Below, in pieces: positions 45,401 through 52,018 of a DNA stretch of 64,000 nt. Each line of letters opens with the position of its first letter. Position 1 is the stretch's first letter. The DNA comes from Paenibacillus sp. BIC5C1 (GTDB taxonomy: Bacteria > Bacillota > Bacilli > Paenibacillales > Paenibacillaceae): NCBI RefSeq assembly GCF_032399705.1, contig NZ_CP135922.1, positions 4,340,001-4,404,000 on the forward strand. The letters are read 5' to 3'. Below the pieces are notes generated by a model. It worked only from the letters and a program-made list of their open reading frames with translations. It had not been told where the DNA came from and ran no database searches. The position numbers and the translations under genes are program-made.

Positions 45401-47636
45401 AGGATTGGTACGAACCAAACAAAGCATCGTTGGTATTGCGGACGGTAGAGCTGTCTGCACCGGACAACTTCTCGGCAATTGACTTAAACAGTTCTTCCGC
45501 TGGAACAAGAATTTTCGCTCCAGTGTCATCTACGTTTGCTAGACCAAGTTCCTGCAATTTTTTCATAGCTTCAGGAGACTGTAATCTGTTCAGGATGGAG
45601 TTGTAGAAGTTACCGACATTCCCTCCTTCAAGTGCAGTTGCTTTGAGGGTCGTACCCGCCATAACGATGGCCGTTTCAGGGTCAACTTTTGCATTATTGA
45701 TTGTCGGACCTGAACTTTTCAGTGCATCAATAATTTGCTCAATACTTGTTTTAGTCACGTCAGATACAACCGCCAAAGGTTGTGCGATTCTATCCTCCAG
45801 GTCAGCCACCCCAAGTCCAAACTGAGCCTTCGTTGAGGCAAGACCATTGGCAATATTGCCAGGGCTACTTCCAGGGGCTAGTGCATTCAACTGTGCAGTT
45901 ACGCGGACAAACTCCTTCATCTCTACAGGGTCATCAAGCAAACCAGAAGCCATGCCCCCTACTTGATAAAGCTGTTTGTAATCCGTGCCGTAAAACATGG
46001 ACTGCTGTCTTATAAAGTTTTGCAGATCACTAACTGCACTCTCCACGCCAGCCATGTTCGTCGTTCCAAGAGGGTTGCCGTCTTTGTCTTGGTTATATTC
46101 GTCCTTCTGCTTCAAGTTCTGCATCATTTTAAGCTTTTCAGGCTGAATATTTTTAAACGCCTCAACCGCTTTAGACATCGCCATCATTAGAGCATTATCG
46201 AAGGCTCCCGAAATTCTTTGACGTATGATGTTGATGATTGCCCCTTGTACAGCTTCGGCGTTAACCGCTCCCGACCCACTATCCTTTTCACTGCTACTGC
46301 TTCCTTTGGCTGCAGTTCCTCCAACGTTGTTTTGACTGTCAGAAGAAGATGAACCAGAACGAGGAGTAGAAGGACCAAGTCCTCCTGCATTCCGAATCTG
46401 AGTATCACTGTAAAGTCCACCTGGTCCGAATTGAACCTTATTAATCTCTTGGATGATCGACTGCACCTGAACGTTTACCTGCTCACGGATTTTGTTAATC
46501 AGCGCATTGTTGATGCGATTAATCTGATTCACGAGGTGATGTTTCAGCTTAGGTTCAGGGGTGATTTGCACATCATTTATTGCCGTTATTAATTGGTCAA
46601 TCTCTTCCTGAACATTGTTGCTCAATTTCTTGTCAAGAGTCTTTGCCACTCGTTCAAGTTGAGCCTTCAATCCAGCGCCACGAATAGAGCCTAAATCGAC
46701 CGTGCCGAGCGCTTCCAGCTTGTCCACCGTAGTGTCAAGTTCCTGAGCAAGAATCTTCTTGACCTTCTTGCTCAGGTCGCCTAACGGAATCTGCATCTTG
46801 CCCGCCATTGCAGTGTTAATGCCTGCAACGGTTTTGTTGACGTATTCATTCAGGCTTTGTTCAAGTTCGTTAGGGATTCTCTTTACCTTGTCCGCAACTT
46901 CCATTCCGCTCATGTCAGGAACTTCAACATCTATTGCCTTCAACAATTTTTCCTTAGCTTCCTTGATTACCTTGTTCAAGTCTGCCTTGGAAATTTTCAT
47001 GTCGCTGGCATCGGCTACGTCAGGGTTCTGAAGCATACTCACAATCTTTTGTTTGATTTTATTGACGAAAGCGATGACCGTTTCCTTGCCAATCGTAATC
47101 TGTAAACGGTCAAGAGTTTCCGATTTCATCAGATTGGATTTTTGCTTCTGGATAGCACTGACAAGGTTGCGAATTTGCAGATTGATGACCTTGGCTACTT
47201 CTTTATTAATCTCGTCAAATCCATCTTTAGTGATAGGAAGCTTCTGTCCGCTGGCGTAGTTAGGGTCAATTTCAATGTGCAAGTTACGAACGTGCGTCCG
47301 CAACTCTTCGTTGACTTCATTTTCTACTTTGCCCAAGATACCTTGAAGAGTCTCAGGTTTAACCGTGAGCCCAGCCGAACCTAACTGCTCAAGAACAACC
47401 CCATTCCCTGAGATGAGATTGTTGAGTTCATTTGTCAACGACTGACGGAGATTGCTTCCAGCCCCACGTGATACCTGCGATTGCAAACCGGACAGGGACG
47501 AACGCATTGCGTCAATCCGCTGCTCCAATCTACCAAAACGAGAATCGAGAGTTTCCATCTCCTGCCCATATCGAGCCATATGATCTATGGATTTCTGCAA
47601 CTCTAAAATCACGTCAGTTTGGATTTTGTTATTCAT
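42441..47636 (-). CDS. Tail tape measure protein (1,731 aa)
   Basis: Tape measure proteins fix tail length and are ejected on infection. The start is ATG 47636 after GAGGGTGGTGAG. Residues 1 to about 450 are long coiled coils (QKSIDHMARYGQEMETLD, EVNEELRTHVRNLHIEI) with lysine/aspartate heptads. A linker of Ser/Gly follows. Residues about 530 to 790 are a TP901-type core (GMASGLLDDPVEMKEFVRVT, TSIEQIIDALKSSGPTINNA, ATALEGGNVGNFYNSILNRL). A hydrophobic region near 850 and at about 1130 to 1150 (LAGGIAKMAMEIAGAIGLAQ) could be membrane-active. The C-terminal half is again coiled coil. At about 1.5 Angstrom per residue the tail would be roughly 260 nm, a known rule of thumb for siphoviruses. It follows the chaperones, as expected. 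Confidence 0.92.
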   Translation of the reverse strand: MNNKIQTDVILELQKSIDHMARYGQEMETLDSRFGRLEQRIDAMRSSLSGLQSQVSRGAGSNLRQSLTNELNNLISGNGVVLEQLGSAGLTVKPETLQGILGKVENEVNEELRTHVRNLHIEIDPNYASGQKLPITKDGFDEINKEVAKVINLQIRNLVSAIQKQKSNLMKSETLDRLQITIGKETVIAFVNKIKQKIVSMLQNPDVADASDMKISKADLNKVIKEAKEKLLKAIDVEVPDMSGMEVADKVKRIPNELEQSLNEYVNKTVAGINTAMAGKMQIPLGDLSKKVKKILAQELDTTVDKLEALGTVDLGSIRGAGLKAQLERVAKTLDKKLSNNVQEEIDQLITAINDVQITPEPKLKHHLVNQINRINNALINKIREQVNVQVQSIIQEINKVQFGPGGLYSDTQIRNAGGLGPSTPRSGSSSSDSQNNVGGTAAKGSSSSEKDSGSGAVNAEAVQGAIINIIRQRISGAFDNALMMAMSKAVEAFKNIQPEKLKMMQNLKQKDEYNQDKDGNPLGTTNMAGVESAVSDLQNFIRQQSMFYGTDYKQLYQVGGMASGLLDDPVEMKEFVRVTAQLNALAPGSSPGNIANGLASTKAQFGLGVADLEDRIAQPLAVVSDVTKTSIEQIIDALKSSGPTINNAKVDPETAIVMAGTTLKATALEGGNVGNFYNSILNRLQSPEAMKKLQELGLANVDDTGAKILVPAEELFKSIAEKLSGADSSTVRNTNDALFGSYQSSKGAATMHEIMNTFVKVIEVSGNFDKSKYEDMVKSSVDNPLVNTKRAGQSITIAFDALVQEMTPTINKVSYALMNMAEHVAKNAQLFVKLGDVLSNVLLGMMLLKGIKWGAGKVDAAFRPNFERETARTAFLENVSDMDGVDNSIKNMTRKQVGVMQKDPLLDGYLRELNGMTKEQSDHFKSYLKSNNIEVKDLPTLFSTMDESKNWNPGKELTDDEKFDRTKQYNSRLSTRTELASVLTPTLLTTLNSSTASRGVFDTHRASDSNYSKLSDRMSQMSQGDFQGFEDHLVDRQRNGLPPIDDIQKLSTAMDDYEKTQREAAASARQASPAFGDLSNAVRGMNSSMSSTGSLKNGFKQFLKDIPDLGKGALASVKNLAGGIAKMAMEIAGAIGLAQAAKGLTESYLSTDDERLLAQADDRDNDLKGMANTFNALAEGGWAKNRNNLMGLFYSAKNGISSFFGGTPSDLGVFEAQGGPSNPFKTKGYKPEELGIMGEIMNYYNFSGTGEEFSKWLKQREASGGQTVEEAVAEFNANSGRAAETEKMRQKAITKQYEATKLKEAEDKRLKENAEKEYDEKYKEGAAEFSSIDSGSVLSRVSDRINEIKDTSQIDTLRALMSGMKTDSDEYIALRKNQTESMRQVLNEELAIIDKYIANAKAVMDSADPESQEYADAKTAYDNLTSTRDKVASEGEVDILQQEWNTKQETYQGQVRKVNNSLSRIDLIAQAKELAAAYSMDTQSQEYLDTMKKITLNKLSQMKNELANLQAIQAIGDLSDEQAMQVLQLQNTIANEQALIKEYNLASIGIGRAKIQDNSSERENELLELKLRSGNPDDSSSILRNKRIANAKEEVSEINQVIADLRAKLPSAGADETTKINAEIRDLQKQSLQAQLGILDEMKSTAGTFNMPNGVSAMSRYEYLTRGNTHNTTTIGTGDVTVNITLPNITNGMTNRQLQQVGQSIGQGLSVGRVGNLRSQQAMNPSNYRS

Positions 47637-47650
47637 AGTCTCACCACCCT

Positions 47651-47697
47651 CATAAAATAAAACTCCTGCCCCTCCCTAGAAGGAAGCAGAGCAGGAG
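47651..47697 (-). terminator. Intrinsic terminator between chaperone and tape measure genes
   Basis: Here the minus-strand order is tape measure start at 47636, preceded by arms CTCCTGC (47691 side) and GCAGGAG with TTTTATTTTATG after them. The hairpin lies between the frameshifted chaperone and the tape measure ribosome site. It could tune the chaperone to tape measure ratio. Confidence 0.75.
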
Positions 47698-47700
47698 GAT

Positions 47701-48488
47701 TTATAATAGCTGTGCAAGGAAATTCATGTCTTCCGCATCGGCTACTTTATAACCATTCACGTATTTACCGTCAGTTGTTGCTTCCCCTTCACTGGTTGAA
47801 TCACCAGCAGAAACGCTTCCGCCGAACAGGCCGCCAAGCGACATAGTAGATACCTTGATAGTAAACTGAATGTGTTCGTTGCATTGTTCCAAGTAGTAAC
47901 CTAACTGAGGTAAGGTTAACTGCCACACATCATGCTTTTTCAAGTGGCAGTAGTGGGCAAGTTTGAAGAAGATGTTAGCCCAATCGACAGGCGGCTGACT
48001 GTCATAGTCTTCTTCCTCTTCCAGAGTGGTTACATGGACTTTTTTAGCCCATTGAGACCAATCATGCAATCGATAATCTGTTTAGCCGTCTCCAAATCAA
48101 CGTACTCTCCAAGATGCTCGACCGTCATGTGTTTGTAATATGGCTTAAATGCCATAAGGAGCACTTCAAGCAATTCTTCAAATCTATCTTCCTCATCTTC
48201 AGGGATAAGGTTAGCGATGATTACACCGGAATCAATCGTATTAAGTCTCTTCATCAATCTTCGAGCATCAAGCAACCCTAGTGGTGGGATGTAATAAGTC
48301 TTACCGTCACGTAAACGAACCTGTTCATCTGTCTCGAAGAATACTTTCTCACGAATGTCAGCTTCCTCTTGGGTCAGTGGCTTCTTCTCTTCTTCAGCTG
48401 TTACCTGTGGAGTCTGCTCTTCTACTTGACTGGCCACTTCTTCAGCGATGCCACCAGCTTTTGGAATAACTAAATCTCGTTCACTCAT
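47701..48488 (-). CDS. Tail assembly chaperone GT, made by -1 frameshift
   Basis: Translation starts at 48488 with the gpG-like frame, slips back one base at A AAA AAG (48039 to 48045) and continues in the frame that ends at 47701. The added T-part has about 110 residues: VHVTTLEEEEDYDSQPPVDW, FFKLAHYCHLKKHDVWQLTL, LGYYLEQCNEHIQF and ending FLAQLL. gpGT proteins carry the tape measure and major tail protein during assembly. The T-part alone opens at an ATG (48069), but no ribosome site precedes it. The order major tail protein, G, GT, tape measure is the classic one. Confidence 0.8.
48030..48488 (-). CDS. Tail assembly chaperone G (152 aa)
   Basis: The chosen start is ATG 48488 (MSERDLVIPKAGG) after AAAGGGGGC; an upstream ATG at 48542 has no ribosome site. 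After an acidic, disordered N-terminus, the rest is helical: FFETDEQVRLRDGKTYYIPP, LGLLDARRLMKRLNTID, EELLEVLLMAFKPYYKHM and LETAKQIIDCMIGLNGLKKS. This fits gpG-type chaperones of siphoviruses, which outnumber the frameshift product. The gene ends at TAA 48030 just past the slippery site. Confidence 0.8.
   Translation of the reverse strand: MSERDLVIPKAGGIAEEVASQVEEQTPQVTAEEEKKPLTQEEADIREKVFFETDEQVRLRDGKTYYIPPLGLLDARRLMKRLNTIDSGVIIANLIPEDEEDRFEELLEVLLMAFKPYYKHMTVEHLGEYVDLETAKQIIDCMIGLNGLKKSM
48039..48045 (-). promoter_or_regulatory. Slippery heptamer A AAA AAG for -1 ribosomal frameshift
   Basis: In the chaperone frame the codons are GGG CTA AAA AAG TCC ATG TAA, so the seven bases AAAAAAG sit exactly in the X XXY YYZ phase. 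Slipping one base back gives AAA AAA GTC CAT GTA, the T-part frame. A AAA AAG is the best-known slippery site in tail chaperones and bacterial insertion sequences. Confidence 0.88.
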
Positions 48489-48616
48489 TTTAATAGCCCC
48501 CTTTATAATTCTCCCCCAAGAAAAGTGAATCGAATTGACCACAGAGCGGGGGAAGTCCCTGCAATCAACTCACAGAACATTCTAAGGAAGTAAACCTAGA
48601 CTCTAACATTAGGTAT

Positions 48617-48642
48617 GTAAAAAGACTCCCCGAAGGGAGTCT
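48617..48642 (-). terminator. Intrinsic terminator after the major tail protein gene
   Basis: The perfect stem AGACTCCC-TTCG-GGGAGTCT with a stable UUCG tetraloop is followed on the minus strand by TTTTTACATACC. It lies directly past the stop codon of the major tail protein, where partial termination would raise that protein's mRNA above downstream genes. Confidence 0.93.
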
Positions 48643-48647
48643 AGTGA

Positions 48648-49706
48648 TTAGCAATCTTCCGCAGAAACAGAACCAACTTCGTAGCGCTTGATAGAACCAA
48701 GCTTACCGTCCGGACGTTCAGGGTCGATTACCGTCAGCGTTACGCTATGCGTGGACGCTTGTTGACGTTGTGCGTCAAGCGTGAAGTTGGACTTCACACG
48801 GCATTGGAACAATTCGGTTTGATAACCTTGGATTGTACCGTCCTTCTGCTCGAACTGACCATCGTGAACAACGTGTACTGTAAGCGGCATGTCCTTGGTT
48901 GTGATATCGAGGATATCAACAACTTCGTTCCGCTTGTAGTTGACGTAAATGTTTACGTCCTTGAGGGCCGAGTTGAACTTCAGAATGCCGCCACTTACTA
49001 CGTACTGGTCTTCCGTAGGAGTAGAGCTAGTCGTTTTCTTAAGTAATTTGTTACCTTGCAGAGTACGAACAGAAATCTGAGGGTCAACGTTCAGGGATGC
49101 TCCGTACACAAGATCAACAGTAAAGTCTGAGCCGTTCTGTTTAACCGTGTGCTTTTCTTCCAGCACCCACACGAAGCCGTCAGGGTCTGGTGTAATCCCA
49201 GCCAGTGCCGCAGCGTAAACGATAACAACCGTTTTACCTGCCAGCGCCATATCGAATACGACATCCTGACCCGTTACCGTAACATCTGCACTCAGGTCAG
49301 CGCCGCCCACTGCACCCTCGAAAGACTTAGGTGTTGGAGAAGCAAGAGCGACTTGAGTAAGTTTCGCTTGATACGGAGAAGCGGAAGGGACTACAAAGGT
49401 CTCAGTGACCATGCTGTACGCCGAACCAGAAATTCCTTCACGGAGTTTCGAGCCAGTAGCCAAACGTACAAGGTTAAGGTCAAACTTAGCGGACTCCGCC
49501 GTGATATCAATTGTCTTCTTACGAAGCAACGTATCCAGTGCTACGCTAGAGTCACCGCCCTCAATGTCCTGCATGTCCAGCTGAATATCCAGACGCATGT
49601 TGTTTAGCGTACCGATTGTAACGAGGTCGTCACAGTTCGGGATTTTCGCCATGAACTTACCAGCGCCCTTAATCAACATTTTTTTGTTCTTAGTAATCTT
49701 ACTCAT
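48648..49706 (-). CDS. Major tail protein (tail tube)
   Basis: This protein stacks to form the tail tube. It starts at ATG 49706, behind GGAGG and directly after the previous stop (TGAATG). Of 352 residues, the first 100 (DDLVTIGTLNNMRLDIQLDM, DSSVALDTLLRKKTIDITAE) and the last 90 (DMPLTVHVVHDGQFEQKDG, VTLTVIDPERP) fit the split beta-sandwich of tube proteins. The middle carries an inserted Ig-like region (VVFDMALAGKTVVIVYAAAL, KFNSALKDVNIYVNYKRNE), a common decoration. The position before the chaperones and a strong terminator supports the call. Confidence 0.85.
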   Translation of the reverse strand: MSKITKNKKMLIKGAGKFMAKIPNCDDLVTIGTLNNMRLDIQLDMQDIEGGDSSVALDTLLRKKTIDITAESAKFDLNLVRLATGSKLREGISGSAYSMVTETFVVPSASPYQAKLTQVALASPTPKSFEGAVGGADLSADVTVTGQDVVFDMALAGKTVVIVYAAALAGITPDPDGFVWVLEEKHTVKQNGSDFTVDLVYGASLNVDPQISVRTLQGNKLLKKTTSSTPTEDQYVVSGGILKFNSALKDVNIYVNYKRNEVVDILDITTKDMPLTVHVVHDGQFEQKDGTIQGYQTELFQCRVKSNFTLDAQRQQASTHSVTLTVIDPERPDGKLGSIKRYEVGSVSAEDC

Positions 49707-50168
49707 TCAGAAAACCTCCTTATATTCATCTATCCCAATGGTGAAGCATATTTGGGTGAAATACTTGTAGGTGTTCTCTAGGTCGATGTCGTCTTCAGCA
49801 CTTGTGACATACTCACCCTTGAACACACTTCCTTTTGGCATCCAAAAGTATTGGACGTCGAAAATTTGGCAAATACGGTCAGCGATGTTCACTGCCAGTT
49901 CCACGTCATCCTGTGTATAGATATCGAAGTCAACAGTGAACCTATACTCAAGGTGATTTTCGCCTCTTGCGCCGGGATTTTTGTAGAACGTAATCAAGGG
50001 CAAGTTGTGCTGAACTAAGTCCTTCGGCTTCTTCCTCTTCTGAATCTTCGTTCCCAAATCTTCCAGAGAAGTGTCTGCCGCCAGCCCTAGCATGGCAAAA
50101 ATCTCAGGGTCATGACGAAGCGTGGAATGAATATAGTCGTAAACATCAGAGACGCTGATCTTTCCCAT
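49707..50168 (-). CDS. Tail terminator-like protein (153 aa)
   Basis: The long open frame reaches 50390, but the true start is ATG 50168 (MGKISVSDVYDYIHSTL) after AGGATGTGATG. The product has the mix of helix and beta strand of siphovirus tail terminators or head-tail joining proteins (LVQHNLPLITFYKNPGARG, FTVDFDIYTQDDVELAVNIA, ICQIFDVQYFWMPKGSVF). It lies between the broken gp10-like gene and the major tail protein, which is the standard place. It caps the tail tube when assembly is complete, by analogy. Confidence 0.68.
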   Translation of the reverse strand: MGKISVSDVYDYIHSTLRHDPEIFAMLGLAADTSLEDLGTKIQKRKKPKDLVQHNLPLITFYKNPGARGENHLEYRFTVDFDIYTQDDVELAVNIADRICQIFDVQYFWMPKGSVFKGEYVTSAEDDIDLENTYKYFTQICFTIGIDEYKEVF

Positions 50169-50172
50169 ATCA

Positions 50173-50454
50173 TCACATCCTCTTATGAATGCTTCGTATA
50201 CCAATATAAGTTGAAACGGGTATATTTCTAACCACCCTGCGTACTGCGTTGTCCAACATCGATATGGACTCATTAAGGCTATATTCGAACAGTGAGACAG
50301 TGTGGAATCTCTACCTAAACGATTGTTTTTTATCCTCTCAGGAGCGCTCCTGACGTTGAACTCATGGATGTTGTCGCCAAGTCTACCCACTGCCCATAGG
50401 GTTTTTAGAAGCTAAGTGGCTGGTGTGTGTTCTATCGAGGACCTTCCATCCCAA
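50173..50454 (-). pseudogene. HK97-gp10-like head-tail gene with two frameshifts
   Basis: Three consecutive protein-like stretches lie in three different frames and follow each other without gap. The first begins at a TTG near 50454 (WKVLDRTHTSHLASKNPMGS) and stops at TAG. The second reads VGRLGDNIHEFNVRSAPERI and KNNRLGRD. The third reads HTVSLFEYSLNESISML, DNAVRRVVRNIPVSTYIGI, RSIHKRM and a TGA that overlaps the next ribosome site. Together they would give about 95 residues in the place of an HK97 gp10-like protein. Two small indels explain the breaks. Sequencing error is the alternative. Confidence 0.65.
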
Positions 50455-50464
50455 GCGTACTTCT

Positions 50465-50803
50465 TTACTTGATTTCGATAATGGATGCCACAGGCTGGCT
50501 ACCCGAAGTCATAAATAGCTTCCGAGACTTGAAAGCCTTTTGCTCCTTGAAAAGCACACGTTGCTCTTCATTGCCCACTCGGAGATTCGGCTTGTCACTA
50601 ACATAGATATCTCCGAAGCCCAAGTTCTCGACAATCAAGGTGGAATCTTTCTCTTGAGCGTTATAAATGAACTGACCGAAGATTGAAAGTTGTTGGGTGA
50701 ACTCTGCAACCACATCACCTTCCAATCCATCCACGCTAACTATCTCGGTCTCTTTCTCAGGGGCTTTAGGAGTCCTCTTCCGTTTGTTTGTTGTTCCTGC
50801 CAT
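50465..50803 (-). CDS. Small phage structural protein (112 aa)
   Basis: The start is ATG 50803 (MAGTTNKRKRTPKAPEKE) after GAGGGGAG. A basic/acidic disordered start of about 30 residues is followed by a beta-rich domain: FTQQLSIFGQFIYNAQEK, STLIVENLGFGDIYVSD and VASIIEIK. The position before a head-tail gene suggests a head decoration or connector protein. I do not know the family. No frameshift is visible. Confidence 0.6.
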   Translation of the reverse strand: MAGTTNKRKRTPKAPEKETEIVSVDGLEGDVVAEFTQQLSIFGQFIYNAQEKDSTLIVENLGFGDIYVSDKPNLRVGNEEQRVLFKEQKAFKSRKLFMTSGSQPVASIIEIK

Positions 50804-50819
50804 TGTTAAAATGCTCCCC

Positions 50820-51014
50820 TCATTGTGATATGTAATATTTCAAACCAAGTAAAAAGTCGTCCACTAATTTCTGACCAGACTTGTGTTCAGATGGGTAAAC
50901 ATGTTCTTTCAGCATCCCAAATTTACCTGCTGTAAGTACATTATAGGTAGGTAGAGTCTCGCTATAACCGAAAGCTTTTAAAAACAAACAGCGTGACCCG
51001 CAGGGTAACGCCAC
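50820..51014 (-). CDS. Truncated remnant of a phage structural gene (64 aa)
   Basis: The frame starts at GTG 51014 without a ribosome site. Its second half is protein-like (NVLTAGKFGMLKEHVYPSEH and DDFLLGLKYYISQ), whereas the first 20 residues look random. A second frame, from ATG 51024 (MAKRGVTLRVTLFVF), could be the original N-terminus joined by a frameshift. It is the last trace of late genes before the regulatory region, and is where head genes would be expected. Confidence 0.4.
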   Translation of the reverse strand: MALPCGSRCLFLKAFGYSETLPTYNVLTAGKFGMLKEHVYPSEHKSGQKLVDDFLLGLKYYISQ

Positions 51015-51281
51015 GCTTTGCCATAGTTTTACTCAGTCTGTATTTTCACTACCCCTTGCCTATGTTTTATTATTCTATATATCTTTTATTTTATATCTCT
51101 TAATCTTTTATATCTCTTTATACGGTGTAAACTTTACAATACAGAACTCACAACAAATGCACTTTTTACACTTCATAGGGGTCAGTATGGTAAACCGTAC
51201 ACTTCAGACCTGAATGGTAAACTGTACACTTCAGACATAACATGCAGTACGTATCTGGCGGCTGACCTATTCGAGAGAGAG
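51015..51281. other. AT-rich control region between late genes and regulators
   Basis: About 270 bases with long TTTTATATCT-type stretches separate the late genes from the plus-strand regulator. The first half (51030 to 51120) is extremely AT-rich and could open easily or bind regulators. The second half carries the operator-like repeats described separately. No clear promoter was assigned. Confidence 0.5.
51126..51238 (+). promoter_or_regulatory. Operator-like palindrome and direct repeats
   Basis: A perfect palindrome TGTAAACTTTACA lies at 51126 to 51138. Two direct copies of ATGGTAAACYGTACACTTCAGAC follow at about 51187 and 51214, 27 bases apart, and share the GTAAAC-x-GTAC core with the palindrome. 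They lie just upstream of the plus-strand winged-helix-like gene. The spacing is not an integral number of helical turns, so single-site binding or two regulators are possible. Confidence 0.6.
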
Positions 51282-51479
51282 TTGAATGCTTCGGCTATTA
51301 CCACATACCTTGCGGTGACGAAGCTTCTGAGCGATGGTAGGACGGAGTTCCCGTTGCAAGATGAAATCGTAAAGCTGACTAAACTGAGCGGGAAAACAGT
51401 TGTCATATCGTTACAGGCTTTGGAGGATTGCGGACTACTGGTCTACGTTTATACCAAAAGAAACAGAGCCACGGCGTAA
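51282..51479 (+). CDS. Small winged-helix-like regulator (65 aa)
   Basis: This is the only plausible plus-strand gene in the phage part. The frame starts at TTG 51282 directly behind GAGAGAGAG, and it stays open upstream through the operator-like repeats, so the start is not certain. The product (LQDEIVKLTKLSGKTVVISL then QALEDCGLLVYVYTKRN) has the helix-turn-helix followed by a basic wing seen in small winged-helix regulators. Convergent orientation relative to the ribbon-helix-helix gene and the operator-like sites suggest control of the phage switch. Confidence 0.55.
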   Translation: MNASAITTYLAVTKLLSDGRTEFPLQDEIVKLTKLSGKTVVISLQALEDCGLLVYVYTKRNRATA

Positions 51480-51623
51480 GTTGCCTGTGGCTTTGTCTCT
51501 AGTTTCCGAATGCCTCCATGAGGGAAGGCATTGGCCAGTGTTCAGTTCTTCAGGGTCTTGTCCCTGCTTGTACTTGTACATCTCTTCCGAATCGGCAAAT
51601 CCAGCTAAATCAATCCATCCCTT

Positions 51624-51758
51624 CTAAGTGCATATCAAACGTTCAATCATAAACTCGAAAACGGCAGACATGTTTCCCTCAAAATAGTGGTCAGCCACCT
51701 CCTGCAGATACTTTTTATTCTCGGGAGTTGTTCTCAAGTAGATTCTCTCTGTTTTCAT
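51624..51758 (-). CDS. Ribbon-helix-helix type small protein (44 aa)
   Basis: The product MKTERIYLRTTPENKKYLQE and onward fits the Arc/CopG ribbon-helix-helix fold: a short beta strand (ERIYLRT) followed by two helices (ENKKYLQEVADHY, NMSAVFEFMIERL). Its ATG overlaps the TGA of the upstream Cys-rich gene (TGATG), so the two are coupled. After its TAG at 51624 the same frame stays open for about 60 more codons (KGWIDLAGFADSEEMYKYKQ, DPEELNTGQ), which may be a lost extension. Confidence 0.6.
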   Translation of the reverse strand: MKTERIYLRTTPENKKYLQEVADHYFEGNMSAVFEFMIERLICT

Positions 51759-52018
51759 CACGATAACCCTCTCTTCTTCATACACGGTCTACAGCCAGTG
51801 AGTGTTTTGGGCAGAACTTGCATTCGTTGGTTAGAATCATCTAACTCTTCAGGCAAGACCAAGTAGCCGTATCGGTTCATGACTTTTCCCATAATTTTAC
51901 CGATACAATGGAGACAAAGCAGGGGTTCTCCTTGAAGCCCTTCGGCAACAAAGTTCTCCCTTGCTTTATCTGTGACGTACCTGAACTCGCACTTAATACA
52001 CTTGATTAGCAAATCCAC
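51758..52018 (-). CDS. Small zinc-ribbon-like phage protein (86 aa)
   Basis: The 86-residue protein has three Cys pairs: KCIKCEF near the start, LLCLHCI in the middle and GCRPCMKKR at the end. These could bind one or two zinc ions. The end (CRPC followed by basic residues) also ends the 80-residue protein further upstream (CRPCAQDKK), so the two are likely distant paralogues. The gene overlaps the upstream phosphoesterase-like gene by 13 bases. The function is unknown; nucleic-acid binding is a guess. Confidence 0.6.
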   Translation of the reverse strand: MDLLIKCIKCEFRYVTDKARENFVAEGLQGEPLLCLHCIGKIMGKVMNRYGYLVLPEELDDSNQRMQVLPKTLTGCRPCMKKRGLS

